Source: an uncultured Bacteroidales bacterium (GTDB lineage Bacteria; Bacteroidota; Bacteroidia; Bacteroidales; Bacteroidaceae). From it: a stretch of DNA of 64,000 nucleotides. The stretch spans positions 1-64,000 of the forward strand of contig CADCBH010000001.1 of assembly GCA_902799655.1 (NCBI GenBank), written 5' to 3'. The position numbers and the translations under genes were made by a program. Position 1 is the first letter of the stretch, and every line of letters starts with the position of its first letter. Positions 58,501 through 64,000 of this stretch are shown piece by piece. The notes beneath the pieces are model-generated. The model saw only the letters and a list, made by a program, of their open reading frames with translations. It was not told the origin of the DNA and made no database searches.

Positions 58501-61417
58501 CTTGCCTGAGCCATACGTCACGCCGGGTGCTTACGAGATTACCGGTGGCGGCTGGAAGCTCTTCGATACCGAGAGCGATGCCGAGAGCCATACCAATGGT
58601 GTTGACTATATCCCGTCAACCACCCCGCTCTATCTCTACCAGAACAAGCACTATCTGGCCTACTACGCCAAGACGTATCTGGGCGAGACCTTCTCGAACC
58701 ACGTACCTGTGAGCGTGGCCAACTACCACGACCTGAAGAAGGTGATGGACGACAAGGCTCACCACTACTATATCGACCACCATGAGGTAAAGGTCGATCC
58801 GAAGATTTACATCAACGACTACAGCGGCAGCTCGGAGAATGGTCTCGACCTGCTCAAGAACCTGTACGACCTGAGTCTGTTGACAACGACTCCGACGGGT
58901 GCATTGGAAGGCCACAGCCTGCTGAACGATCGTGTCAAAGCTGGCGAGAACCTCGAGTTCTTCCTGCGTACCGATATCAACCATCCAGACGCCTGGACAT
59001 CGATTGCCTCTGGCGAAAGCGACCCATGCTTCGAGGGTACGCTGCACGGCGACGGACATACCATCAGCGGTCTGAACAACTCACTGTTCGGCAAGCTCTG
59101 CGGTAGTGTCTATAACCTCGGTGTAACAGGATCGTTCACCGGTGCCGGTGTGGCAGACAGTGGCGACGGTTATGTAGAGAGCTGCTGGATCAACACGACA
59201 GGAACGCCCGACGGCAGTGTCCATGCAGTATTCGGTAATCCTACGGCTTCTGATGCCAATACAAAGCAGATTGTGAACTGCTACTACCAAGCCACAAAGA
59301 ACTATTTGACCGATGCAAGCGTTCATGGCCTTGCCACGCCGATGGAAGAGCGTGCTTTCTACCATGGTGAGGTAGCCTACGACCTGAACAACTTCTACCT
59401 CTACAAGCGCTATAGCGATAAGCAGGTCAATGCCGGCGTAGCGTATAAGTACTGGAAGCCAGGCGAGGCAGAGCCACAGACCGGCTATTATGCTGCACAT
59501 GCAGAGCACTGCTCATCCGGCTATAACGGCCTCAAGTATGTCGAGGACCGCTTTGCCGATGGCGACTTCCGCTATGCAGCAGGTACTATCCCCACTACAG
59601 AGGATGAGCGCCACTGGATTGAGACCATCACGACAGAGAACACGACCACCACGAATGACCGTTGGTCGCCTATCTGGCCTGACGACTATCTCTTCTTCGG
59701 TCAGAAGCTGAACTACGGCTATGCAGCAGACATTGCCCATCAGAATGTGCCGACTGCCGTGGCTAAGGAGAATGGTCGCCTGTCGCAGCACGCAGATGCC
59801 AACCGCGTCTATCGTGCTCCTGCCTACTTCCGTTCGAAGAACATGAACTACGCCCACTTCAACTCACAGGTTTATCTGGCTCAGAAGTCCAAGGACGGCA
59901 GCAAGGAGGTTTATCCTGGTCTGACGGCTATCGACTTTGCTGGTCACAATGACACGCATGATGAGGCCACTGATGCCGTCAAGCCTTATGAGTTGGGCAT
60001 GAATGCCGGTAAGTTCTATGCGCCGTTGCTCGATGATGGCGGCCTCACCGGCATCACCAACTACGACGAGACCAAGAACCTGCTGGTTTATGCACCTGCA
60101 GAAGTTCCCGAGAGCGAGGGCAGCTATGCCAATAAGGCCACCTACGATGTGCTGACCAGCTACTTTGTAGATCCGGACTACAGCCACTACTATTCGGCTG
60201 ACGACTATCGCAAGGTTGCAGATGCCACTCCGGCTACCTCGTCTATCTATGGTCACCTCGTGAAGGAAAACCTGATTGTTGACACCGACCATCTGCTGGT
60301 AGATAAGCAAGACTTCAACGCTCCTATCGCCTACCACTTCGATGGCAACCACCGCATGTGGTACCAGCGTAAGCCTGAGGAGCAGGAGTTTGTTGACCAC
60401 ACGAAGGGCTGGCAGGGCATCAGCATTCCGTTCACTGCCGAACTGGTCACCACCAGTGACAAGGGTGAGATTACCCACTTCTATGAAGGCAGTGCGACGA
60501 GTGCCAACAGCAACAGCAAGGTTGGTCACGAATACTGGCTGCGCGAGCTGAACGCCATTACCGAAGAGAACGTCAACGAGACGCGGGTTGCCAAGGCTGC
60601 GTTCCTCTATCCTGCCAACTCTACTGGTAGCAAGACATTCACCAACACCTTCTTGTGGGATTACTACTACAAGAACGCTGAAGTCCACGACCAGAAGGAC
60701 AAGAACAGTGACTTCTACCAGACATACTACAACGGCACTCACACCTATACAGGCTATCCGTTGCTGTCTGCCGCCAAGCCGTACATCATCGGACTCCCAG
60801 GTCAGACCTACTACGAGTTCGACCTCAGCGGTAACTTCATTGCCAAGAATACGGCTGTTGCCATTGACAAACTTGGCAAGCAGACCATCACCTTCGCTTC
60901 TAACGTTGGCGAGGAGATTGGTGTGAGCGACGATATGACAGTAAGTATCGACAAGGCTGTAAGCGGTAGCAAGAACTATACGCTGAGCTTCAAGCCGAGC
61001 TATATGAACACCAGTCTGGAGAAAGGTACCAACAGCTATACGCTGAATGCCGCGGGAGACAGCTATGACAAGGTGCCCGCCACTGGCGACGCCATCAAGG
61101 TCAGCGCCTTCCGTCCGTTCTTCACGGCTAACGTCACTGCCAAGAGCCCAAGTCCGAAGCGTATCCTCTTCGGCGGCGACCAAGGCAGTCTCGAGGGAGA
61201 GCTCCAGTCGGGTCTTAACGGTGATCTCGAGATCTACTCTAAGGATCGTAAGATTATCACCACGTCGCACCTCAAGGAGGCTACCACTATCAGCATCATC
61301 AGCGTCAGTGGCGTCACTATTGCCAACTACGTGCTGATGCCAGGTGAGACGAAGGAGACACCAATCCACGTCGATGGCGTATATATCGTGAACAAGAACA
61401 AGCTATATGTAAAATAG
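49553..61417 (+). CDS. Giant secreted adhesin with (Y/F)GG repeats
   Basis: 3,954 residues. Signal peptide MRRVITILIMILLTTTVVQA. Residues about 22-1,905 carry about 40 short motifs of the form (V/I)(Y/F)GG(G/N/C) followed by glycine- and valine-rich strands (NVYGGGNKGN, NVFGGGRDGN, DIYGGGQGGP), about one per 47 residues, suggesting a long repetitive beta structure. Residues about 1,950-2,850 hold several units with YxxGxxIxxxxYxxL pattern. A GLUG-like stretch (HGDGHTISGLNN) lies near 3,163. The C-terminus ISIISVSGVTIANYVLMP...GVYIVNKNKLYVK resembles a T9SS sorting domain. Last in the fimbrial block, it is probably a surface or released adhesin; no enzyme domain was recognised. Confidence 0.88.
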   Translation: MRRVITILIMILLTTTVVQAQITIGGNVYGGGNKGNVGGSTNVRVRAGDLNKVFGGARMANVGGNTYVNIDGENATGYSVINYVFGGNDIAGHIGTAAAVGESLPTELNGNTDGVDNTWNSYVHLSTKATDAKKFYIGQLFAGGNGDYYYEQVPGPDAGKVTHNVYLKEGDATPIATKVTDEGDTGFNRPELAKTYLDVQGGSIVYAHGGGNNVTVTEKTVIHVDNPSKVVNHILVDAEGLEANAATYAAYEAYLANEGPAPSGYTDLLTNTRFKDDMGINTSFSFPSSGEFQIGRFFGGNNKAEMHIRPTWNLQGGKIRNLYSGGNRGKMTSPEGLLLEINPLASNTNPLIIDNVFGGCRMADVMPTVNGVYTPCTNLQDKDEHGNLIYKFPNELSARVLVRGGDINNVYGGNDVTGTVYGGNAIGIYTTIRGDVYGGGNGAYPYTDMETLQGDDIYGDFFYTQEGYSTSIDALNAFRPNAEQVSIRLSGTDAEHPTVIKGSVFVGGNCATLATKKANPLVELKVGSHVLVDKVFLGNNGEKMIDRSILQHYAGEYPGAEGFSSLTSLKSDPSVFASYMEGVVMDLQPDITFDNTANGDPGTYEDYSSMIGSLYCGGNVGSMAIKGKSTYRLDHGLIIFEKLVAGCNNADVKAGEYNAYYEGGILGAKNERGALPGEYYTDNGTATGKIKDRIELNLDNMVVEPRRWNDTFEEITAEDLTDGKLKAGQEYYKTNLRSSRFIADGTEVVDLNDNDKYYKLVTKGDRLEWNTALWNIAEDDFMRTGTDNNSDDKNRRLMGGNIYGGCYNSGHVNGNVTININQDLIKRDVVFAQTDGENEYAISGERRSGVLRQAQADDVQAVAMSVFGGGFGSDTEIWGSATINLNNGYIFQAFGGGEEGVVGKKNAQGDYVYNAAYSTTVNLKGENAGYSEEESGLPLAEAVYLYGGGSEGDVLGDSYVYLGNGRIYDAFGGASKANIYGGTEVHIGHNGGFPWVCDNIYGGNDFGGIVMGKRNHTMEVAKTAFDAQMLQSSTYVKYIQGRVDTIFGGNYGNYDYADRVFKYYTDNNGDPKDGFSFPCLANNSFVHFTPEENSNNKVSYIFGGSEGYAGNVKLNNTMQKDCYVHIDDTKTKDANRFANVDIYGGGAFAGVGTLGDSPEETFLGAGRTAIDLYGGSFHNVYGGCNQEGLVGYTRINVPSGSTVKVNALFGGGKGYDVSLFDTKPELATRYCDNYVTCVDYQSKDAIVNDAIYGGNENCRIACDTYINIEAPVMQSSGYQATIYGAGYGKKTVSGRTNIFMNNNSNAYNVFGGGRDGNAFNFATMTQWLIRQYDAAGVAQDAIPASVLAYGNILNVFSDYLAANPISLPEKTGTYLNAQGQYDGTYTNDILPTNENPMPAYHQTNVHILDGGNVSGYAYGGGLGTDAVVAGSTFIELKGGNVDRDIYGGGQGGPVFDEYNLAKDNDATNDFVCTTNVLIEGGMVRNVYGGGYLGHVGKHCKTVNKAIVEAGIHESNNDDIPAVANVTIGKLDGTSFYNGIPAILRNVYGGGEGGSVYGTANLTINNGYVGYRYMNTATSGAPVYKYVEELDDQKPNAIELAGNAFGGGYVVNSYVDNTNVKMYGGTLRGSLYGGGEIGPIGRGTIRYKDTYNTGVVNGNARIYKAGKACVKMYDGHVLRNVFGGGRGKDSWGGDGTLYMDEALKPSLDLRCKGYVFGQTEVNIYGGEIGTDEGVAKGYGNVFGAGDIGCVYSAYERADGTLCIGKKSGTRYTSDDEGYYYKYENGAFKTVGGEKVLTEDCKVLVEPWCKANSSVTIDRTYDAGEYVPTSALNLLGNKTASAADWTALGKTDINKEGVIIHNAVFAGGNTSAGSTEVYANAPTVFGNATASIHDVYNRDLISIGRGRVGGLYGDGNLTLVDGYREVNITNYGTDYYHINPEISLTDYNALPFREAAYYEIRYKCKTECTDKNGKTYAVGATITADEMLTVFEGVKVGNEDMIQSDGKPLAVYWEENGVCSRYAGRPMNTVQRADFCGVFGSRMVMQGAQDRVPETVDYTNYTINRVREVSLNKKVSIRQGDADDAKNKEHGNYFGIYSVVNYLGALTSDVDFHNAVRSTDNSDTGTYQCVADGKTYGTATYYDWKKEFHSERKRNNGSSHNKVALASGVYLELTTEKSTGTGLTEKDWGPITGVVELDLINVQPGMGGGYVYAKNEHGTRSNTGKTQTILTALNTGAVTQKSFQYDNSSVSYQNEWEASGNFVHSTQTIIDDCYNIGGKYKVGESPVPAHYWFIKGAVYVYDQYISAYTGSPNAFSETVSIPLTITSASHGKLTLLNVQPSRYAYYSSNKDKTPLGENEKIELRDVSYGRNDVISYWDYSQLSAAEKGLFEPETYIVIADCQLGNQTYNAGTVLLPSDYETLKASAPTKKLHEDDLELTPYVHHVTRNEDVDFDFVFRPSNNVSHDTGYILTYNIDNPNQWSKWYTKVDGSEPKNQTGGSGYEDGPTYKPNATGLYGQRDYSIGNIISKNDYDAYQNLQTNYSEVIPDGQATFYPAWIVTADDLETTKGSTPQLLHKGATLAKEDYADNVWSTMTGSVAEAYVATSTIQLSQTEFVYRNTYLTQAEMTTLKDTYPSLSTEIDNAMQRAYYCSTAGKYGGNYYQTGHNYRGLTAYTAMSETDRQAFTFNYDALDLLIDPTYGNSEGAKYQYDAASGTKADAESNAAQYSLPTPIDYTATYKEGAPDFTYKAENGDDVSTATRRELTRTEFESLPNEQYHWAPITVANAGTYYVVKETIVLGDTPYAAGQVITSDTYDGLSADDKANVESLTFDASGTYYYCREGYTINASYYEGTDKTGKVTDIHNTEYKTDVPAGTVIKAETDVNGYGYDNVINKQTNFSIHGVSPTETSSLYVAGGSDIFNLSSEKIITVIYQYDYVESDMSGQHITPVSERHVLNIHLNFKSGVPTVEDIQAPDIILPGTTLSLPEPYVTPGAYEITGGGWKLFDTESDAESHTNGVDYIPSTTPLYLYQNKHYLAYYAKTYLGETFSNHVPVSVANYHDLKKVMDDKAHHYYIDHHEVKVDPKIYINDYSGSSENGLDLLKNLYDLSLLTTTPTGALEGHSLLNDRVKAGENLEFFLRTDINHPDAWTSIASGESDPCFEGTLHGDGHTISGLNNSLFGKLCGSVYNLGVTGSFTGAGVADSGDGYVESCWINTTGTPDGSVHAVFGNPTASDANTKQIVNCYYQATKNYLTDASVHGLATPMEERAFYHGEVAYDLNNFYLYKRYSDKQVNAGVAYKYWKPGEAEPQTGYYAAHAEHCSSGYNGLKYVEDRFADGDFRYAAGTIPTTEDERHWIETITTENTTTTNDRWSPIWPDDYLFFGQKLNYGYAADIAHQNVPTAVAKENGRLSQHADANRVYRAPAYFRSKNMNYAHFNSQVYLAQKSKDGSKEVYPGLTAIDFAGHNDTHDEATDAVKPYELGMNAGKFYAPLLDDGGLTGITNYDETKNLLVYAPAEVPESEGSYANKATYDVLTSYFVDPDYSHYYSADDYRKVADATPATSSIYGHLVKENLIVDTDHLLVDKQDFNAPIAYHFDGNHRMWYQRKPEEQEFVDHTKGWQGISIPFTAELVTTSDKGEITHFYEGSATSANSNSKVGHEYWLRELNAITEENVNETRVAKAAFLYPANSTGSKTFTNTFLWDYYYKNAEVHDQKDKNSDFYQTYYNGTHTYTGYPLLSAAKPYIIGLPGQTYYEFDLSGNFIAKNTAVAIDKLGKQTITFASNVGEEIGVSDDMTVSIDKAVSGSKNYTLSFKPSYMNTSLEKGTNSYTLNAAGDSYDKVPATGDAIKVSAFRPFFTANVTAKSPSPKRILFGGDQGSLEGELQSGLNGDLEIYSKDRKIITTSHLKEATTISIISVSGVTIANYVLMPGETKETPIHVDGVYIVNKNKLYVK
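50276..50323 (+). repeat. Degenerate 9-bp repeat array in the giant adhesin
   Basis: GAGGCCAAT, a 12-base variant, GCGGCCTAT, GAGGCCTAT and TTGGCTAAT encode EANAATYAAYEAYLAN, which breaks the YGGG periodicity near residues 242-257. Confidence 0.7.
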
Positions 61418-61483
61418 AACCATATATGACACAAGATATGACAGAAACGATAATGAGCGAAAAAGACATTGATTGTGAAATAG

Positions 61484-61504
61484 CACAGGGAAATTGTCCC
61501 TGTG
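61484..61504 (+). promoter_or_regulatory. Stem-loop after the giant adhesin gene
   Basis: CACAGGGA (61484-61491) pairs with TCCCTGTG (61497-61504) around a 5-base loop. It has no T-tract, so it may be a partial terminator or processing site. Confidence 0.5.
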
Positions 61505-61551
61505 TTGAAAGCAAGAAGTCAGGCATAAGCCATGCTTTAGCCATACTGTTT

Positions 61552-61606
61552 GAGTATGGCTGGAGTATGGCTAGAGTATGGCTAGAGTATGGCTACACTA
61601 TGGCTA
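61552..61606 (+). repeat. 11-bp tandem array GAGTATGGCTA
   Basis: Five 11-base units (one ends in G, the last begins CAC). Each contains an ATG; because 11 is not a multiple of 3, successive ATGs fall in different frames. Those at 61,567 and 61,600 are in the frame of the following gene. Confidence 0.88.
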
Positions 61607-64000
61607 CACGCCTACGCTATGCAATGATGCTGGTACTACTGATGGCGGTTGGCATCGGTGACGCATGGGCGCAGCAGGACTTGTCAGGTGTCTATTATAT
61701 CGCCAGTGACAATACAGCAAAAGGTCATACGGGAGTAACATATAGTAATGCTACAGATGATAGTGAAAAATTCTATCTTGTTCCCGCAGCTAATCCGGTC
61801 GCCGAAGATAATACTTTTAGTGGTGCTTACTATTCGCCAAACTATAACAGTGAAAATGGTGATCCCGAGAAGCCATTCTTGACAACTTACTATACCAACA
61901 AGGATAACAACTCTGTCTGGATAGTTAAGAAAACAGGTGATTATTATCATGTTATTCATGCTATCACCGGTAAATATGTGATTTATGAGGTTCCCCTACC
62001 GAATGTTCCGAATTCTAACAATAACGCAGATGAAACGAAGAATGGTAAGAGAAAGACCATGCACTTGCAAATGCCTGATAATGAGGCTTACAGTCTAAGT
62101 AGCAATGAGAACTTCAAGTTTACGATTACCCGTGACGACAATACCATCTATCGTCTTGTGCCTAAGAATCGTTCTGGATGGTACTGGAATCCTGCTAATT
62201 GTAATCAGACTTCATATTCAGGACTATTAAGCGGGACGGATCATCTTTATCAAATGGGGTTGGTCGGTGTTTATAATGGCCAAAACGATGGCGGTTCTAA
62301 GTGGCACTTTGAGACGGCTCTCCTTACTGCCCCCACTATCACTTGTACCAATGGTGTGGTGACAGTGTCTGACAATAACAGCCTGCCAGCAGGGTATAAT
62401 ATACGCTATACGATTGATGGCACGACCCCAACGGCATCCAGTACAATACTCCCTGTAGGTGGATATACCGTCATTGATCCTTGTACGTTCAAAGCAGTGA
62501 TTGAGCGCTATGGCATAGTGCTGACTCAGGTGGCTTCAGAAGATTTAGAGCCTTTGGTCAGAAGAGCATCTTTTAACCTCAATGCTGATGGTTCTATAAC
62601 AATATCTATCCCTGATGGTACCACTGTTTATTATACGACTGACGGTACAGAGCCTTCAACCTCAAACGGAACAGTATATACTGGTCCTATCTCTGCCAGT
62701 GATGTAGCAAATGCTACTACCTTCAAGGCCATTGCAGTGGATAACGCAAGTAACACTTCTGCTATCGCCACACAAGCATTAGCCAATTATACCTACCATA
62801 TCGTCAACAAGGCAAAGGCGGTTGCCATTCAGCATACCGTCAAGCAGGCAGTAGGCAAGCCGTTGGGCGGTTACACCGACATCCCTGCTGACATTCGAAG
62901 CCCCTATCTGAACGGTGAGGAGATTAAGTTCTACAACAATGCAGATTGTGCCGATGAGCACCAGGTAACTGCCACACCTGCTACCACAGACATCTACGTG
63001 AGCTACACCACGGATCACCTGATGCAGAAGTTCATACATCTGAGAGGTGTCCGCCCATTGAATGTGACGGTGAATGGCGACTATATCTATGATAATAGTG
63101 GTGCCTTTGCACATAAAGCCAGTCCTACGGATGACGAGAAGGCATCCAGTCCCTACCTGTGGTACTTCTCAGGAGAAGATCCATACGCCATAGAAATCCG
63201 GAATGCCCAAACGAATAACTATCTGGGATATACCACTCCCTCTACCCTCTCGTTAGCGGCATCACCAGCCAACTTTATCCTCATGGCGGGCAGTACACCG
63301 GGTGATAATAGCACCTACGAGCAGTTAGAGCTGATGGCAGCTACGGGCGACGGTAACTATTATCGCGTTGGGCGTACGGGCGACGCCTTCAGCATCAGCA
63401 CGACGGCTACGGGCCATGCCTCGCTCCAGATTCGCACCTACCCCAACAGTGCTGCTGTCAACTATTACCTGATTGACAAGTCGGGCAAGATATTGACAAC
63501 TGTCTCCAACAACTCAGAGGCGGTGAGCCTGCCTGATCAGTGGAAGAGTCCGTTGGTATCGACCTATCATTATTGGAAAGCAAGTGCTTTCACTATTGAT
63601 GGCAATGTCTATACCCTCAAAGAAAGCCCTGCTGAGTCCGACAGAATCAACAATATCACAGACGCTACTGACGGTAACATCTACGTCACCTACGATGTGA
63701 GCAATGAGGTTATCTTCGACACCACCGACGATGGTACAACAGGTGCCACCTACAGACTGCAATTCTTCAATGGCGAGACGTTCAATCAGGAGAACGGAAA
63801 GGATGGCAGGGAAGCAACAGCCACAAAGGGTGTATATCCCTACTTTAACGGTGATGCCATGCTCTTTGTCTATGGTGCTGACCAGTGGACCAAGCAGTTG
63901 AATTCAGGAGCCAGCACGCGTTCACGCTGGCTGTGGTATGTAGTCAGTCCCACCAGCGACCCCTACCATGTCAAGATCATGACCTATCAGGCTAATTCCA
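61600..64000 (+). CDS. Secreted protein with chitobiase-C-like domains, 3' end missing
   Basis: The frame is open from an ATG at 61,426 to the window edge. The start at 61,600 is preferred because it gives a clean signal peptide (MATRLRYAMMLVLLMAVGIGDAWA, cut before QQD); earlier in-frame ATGs would add about 58 residues unlike a secretion signal. The visible 800 residues include two CHB_HEX_C-like beta-sandwich units with the typical RYTIDGTTPTASS and VYYTTDGTEPSTSNGTVYTGPI. Repeated stretches such as YLWYFSGEDPYAIEIRNAQTNNYLGY and WLWYVVSPTSDPYHVKI form a lectin-like or beta-trefoil-like pattern that was not assigned. The 5' region carries the 11-bp array. A catalytic domain may lie beyond the window. 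Confidence 0.75.
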   Translation, partial: MATRLRYAMMLVLLMAVGIGDAWAQQDLSGVYYIASDNTAKGHTGVTYSNATDDSEKFYLVPAANPVAEDNTFSGAYYSPNYNSENGDPEKPFLTTYYTNKDNNSVWIVKKTGDYYHVIHAITGKYVIYEVPLPNVPNSNNNADETKNGKRKTMHLQMPDNEAYSLSSNENFKFTITRDDNTIYRLVPKNRSGWYWNPANCNQTSYSGLLSGTDHLYQMGLVGVYNGQNDGGSKWHFETALLTAPTITCTNGVVTVSDNNSLPAGYNIRYTIDGTTPTASSTILPVGGYTVIDPCTFKAVIERYGIVLTQVASEDLEPLVRRASFNLNADGSITISIPDGTTVYYTTDGTEPSTSNGTVYTGPISASDVANATTFKAIAVDNASNTSAIATQALANYTYHIVNKAKAVAIQHTVKQAVGKPLGGYTDIPADIRSPYLNGEEIKFYNNADCADEHQVTATPATTDIYVSYTTDHLMQKFIHLRGVRPLNVTVNGDYIYDNSGAFAHKASPTDDEKASSPYLWYFSGEDPYAIEIRNAQTNNYLGYTTPSTLSLAASPANFILMAGSTPGDNSTYEQLELMAATGDGNYYRVGRTGDAFSISTTATGHASLQIRTYPNSAAVNYYLIDKSGKILTTVSNNSEAVSLPDQWKSPLVSTYHYWKASAFTIDGNVYTLKESPAESDRINNITDATDGNIYVTYDVSNEVIFDTTDDGTTGATYRLQFFNGETFNQENGKDGREATATKGVYPYFNGDAMLFVYGADQWTKQLNSGASTRSRWLWYVVSPTSDPYHVKIMTYQANS

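Noticed and set aside
59864-61369. Open frame of 501 codons on the minus strand
   Set aside because: It lies wholly antisense to the giant adhesin, has no recognisable family, and is explained by the codon bias of the sense gene.
61426-61599. Start of the last gene at 61,426
   Set aside because: It would place about 58 residues, including a hairpin-encoding stretch and the repeat array, before the signal peptide; the ATG at 61,600 gives a standard signal. The longer form cannot be fully excluded.

Overview
The window reads as a chromosomal segment of a Bacteroidota bacterium of the Prevotella/Segatella type. Reasons: promoters have the Bacteroidetes -7 element TAnnTTTG rather than a sigma70 -10 box; glutamine synthetase is type III (GlnN); threonine genes run thrA-apgM-thrC; there are fimbrillin-family lipoproteins with DUF3575 and DUF5119 partners; a BspA-type leucine-rich protein and very large secreted proteins end in what looks like a type IX secretion (T9SS) C-terminal signal. 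The genus is an inference from gene content only.

Layout. 1-5,000: threonine operon (bifunctional aspartokinase/homoserine dehydrogenase, cut by the window edge; ApgM-like protein, probably the homoserine kinase; threonine synthase). 5,731-7,173: tagaturonate reductase. 7,265-7,741: XRE regulator, followed by about 740 bases of AT-rich noncoding DNA. 8,498-11,711: housekeeping genes (holA, a small HsdR-N nuclease-like protein, a coiled-coil zinc-ribbon protein, a NIF3 protein). 11,815-14,154: a leftward group of a PurF-like protein without the usual glutaminase cysteine, a small membrane protein and a stripped-down ABC ATPase. 14,228-18,306: nitrogen genes (agmatine deiminase, N-carbamoylputrescine amidase, GlnN). 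18,366-19,856: xylulokinase.

20,050-31,959 is a one-directional exopolysaccharide locus: a stand-alone response regulator, an initiating sugar-phosphate transferase, a TolC-like outer-membrane protein, a Wzc-like chain-length protein with a decayed kinase domain, a Wzy-type polymerase, four GT2 proteins (one of a tandem pair has lost its DxD) and a Wzx-type flippase. It runs into two secreted proteins (BspA-like LRR, WG-repeat).

37,452-64,000 is a fimbrial/adhesin locus: DUF3575 and DUF5119 proteins, three fimbrillin paralogues, a four-helix-bundle protein, two more fimbrillin-like lipoproteins, a 3,954-residue adhesin with about 40 (Y/F)GG motifs, and the start of another secreted protein.

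The most unusual structure is a family of 9-bp tandem repeats, roughly RRGGCYNAT, found at eleven places, mostly in the fimbrial locus. The same DNA unit is read in one frame as the hydrophobic core of lipoprotein signal peptides (MGL/IGL units) and in another as Ala-Asn-Gly/Ala-Tyr-Glu linkers inside mature proteins; it also lies in inverted orientation between genes, just before start codons. Separate 7-bp and 11-bp arrays and a G10 tract sit upstream of surface genes. Together they suggest a surface locus shaped by slipped-strand or repeat-driven variation.
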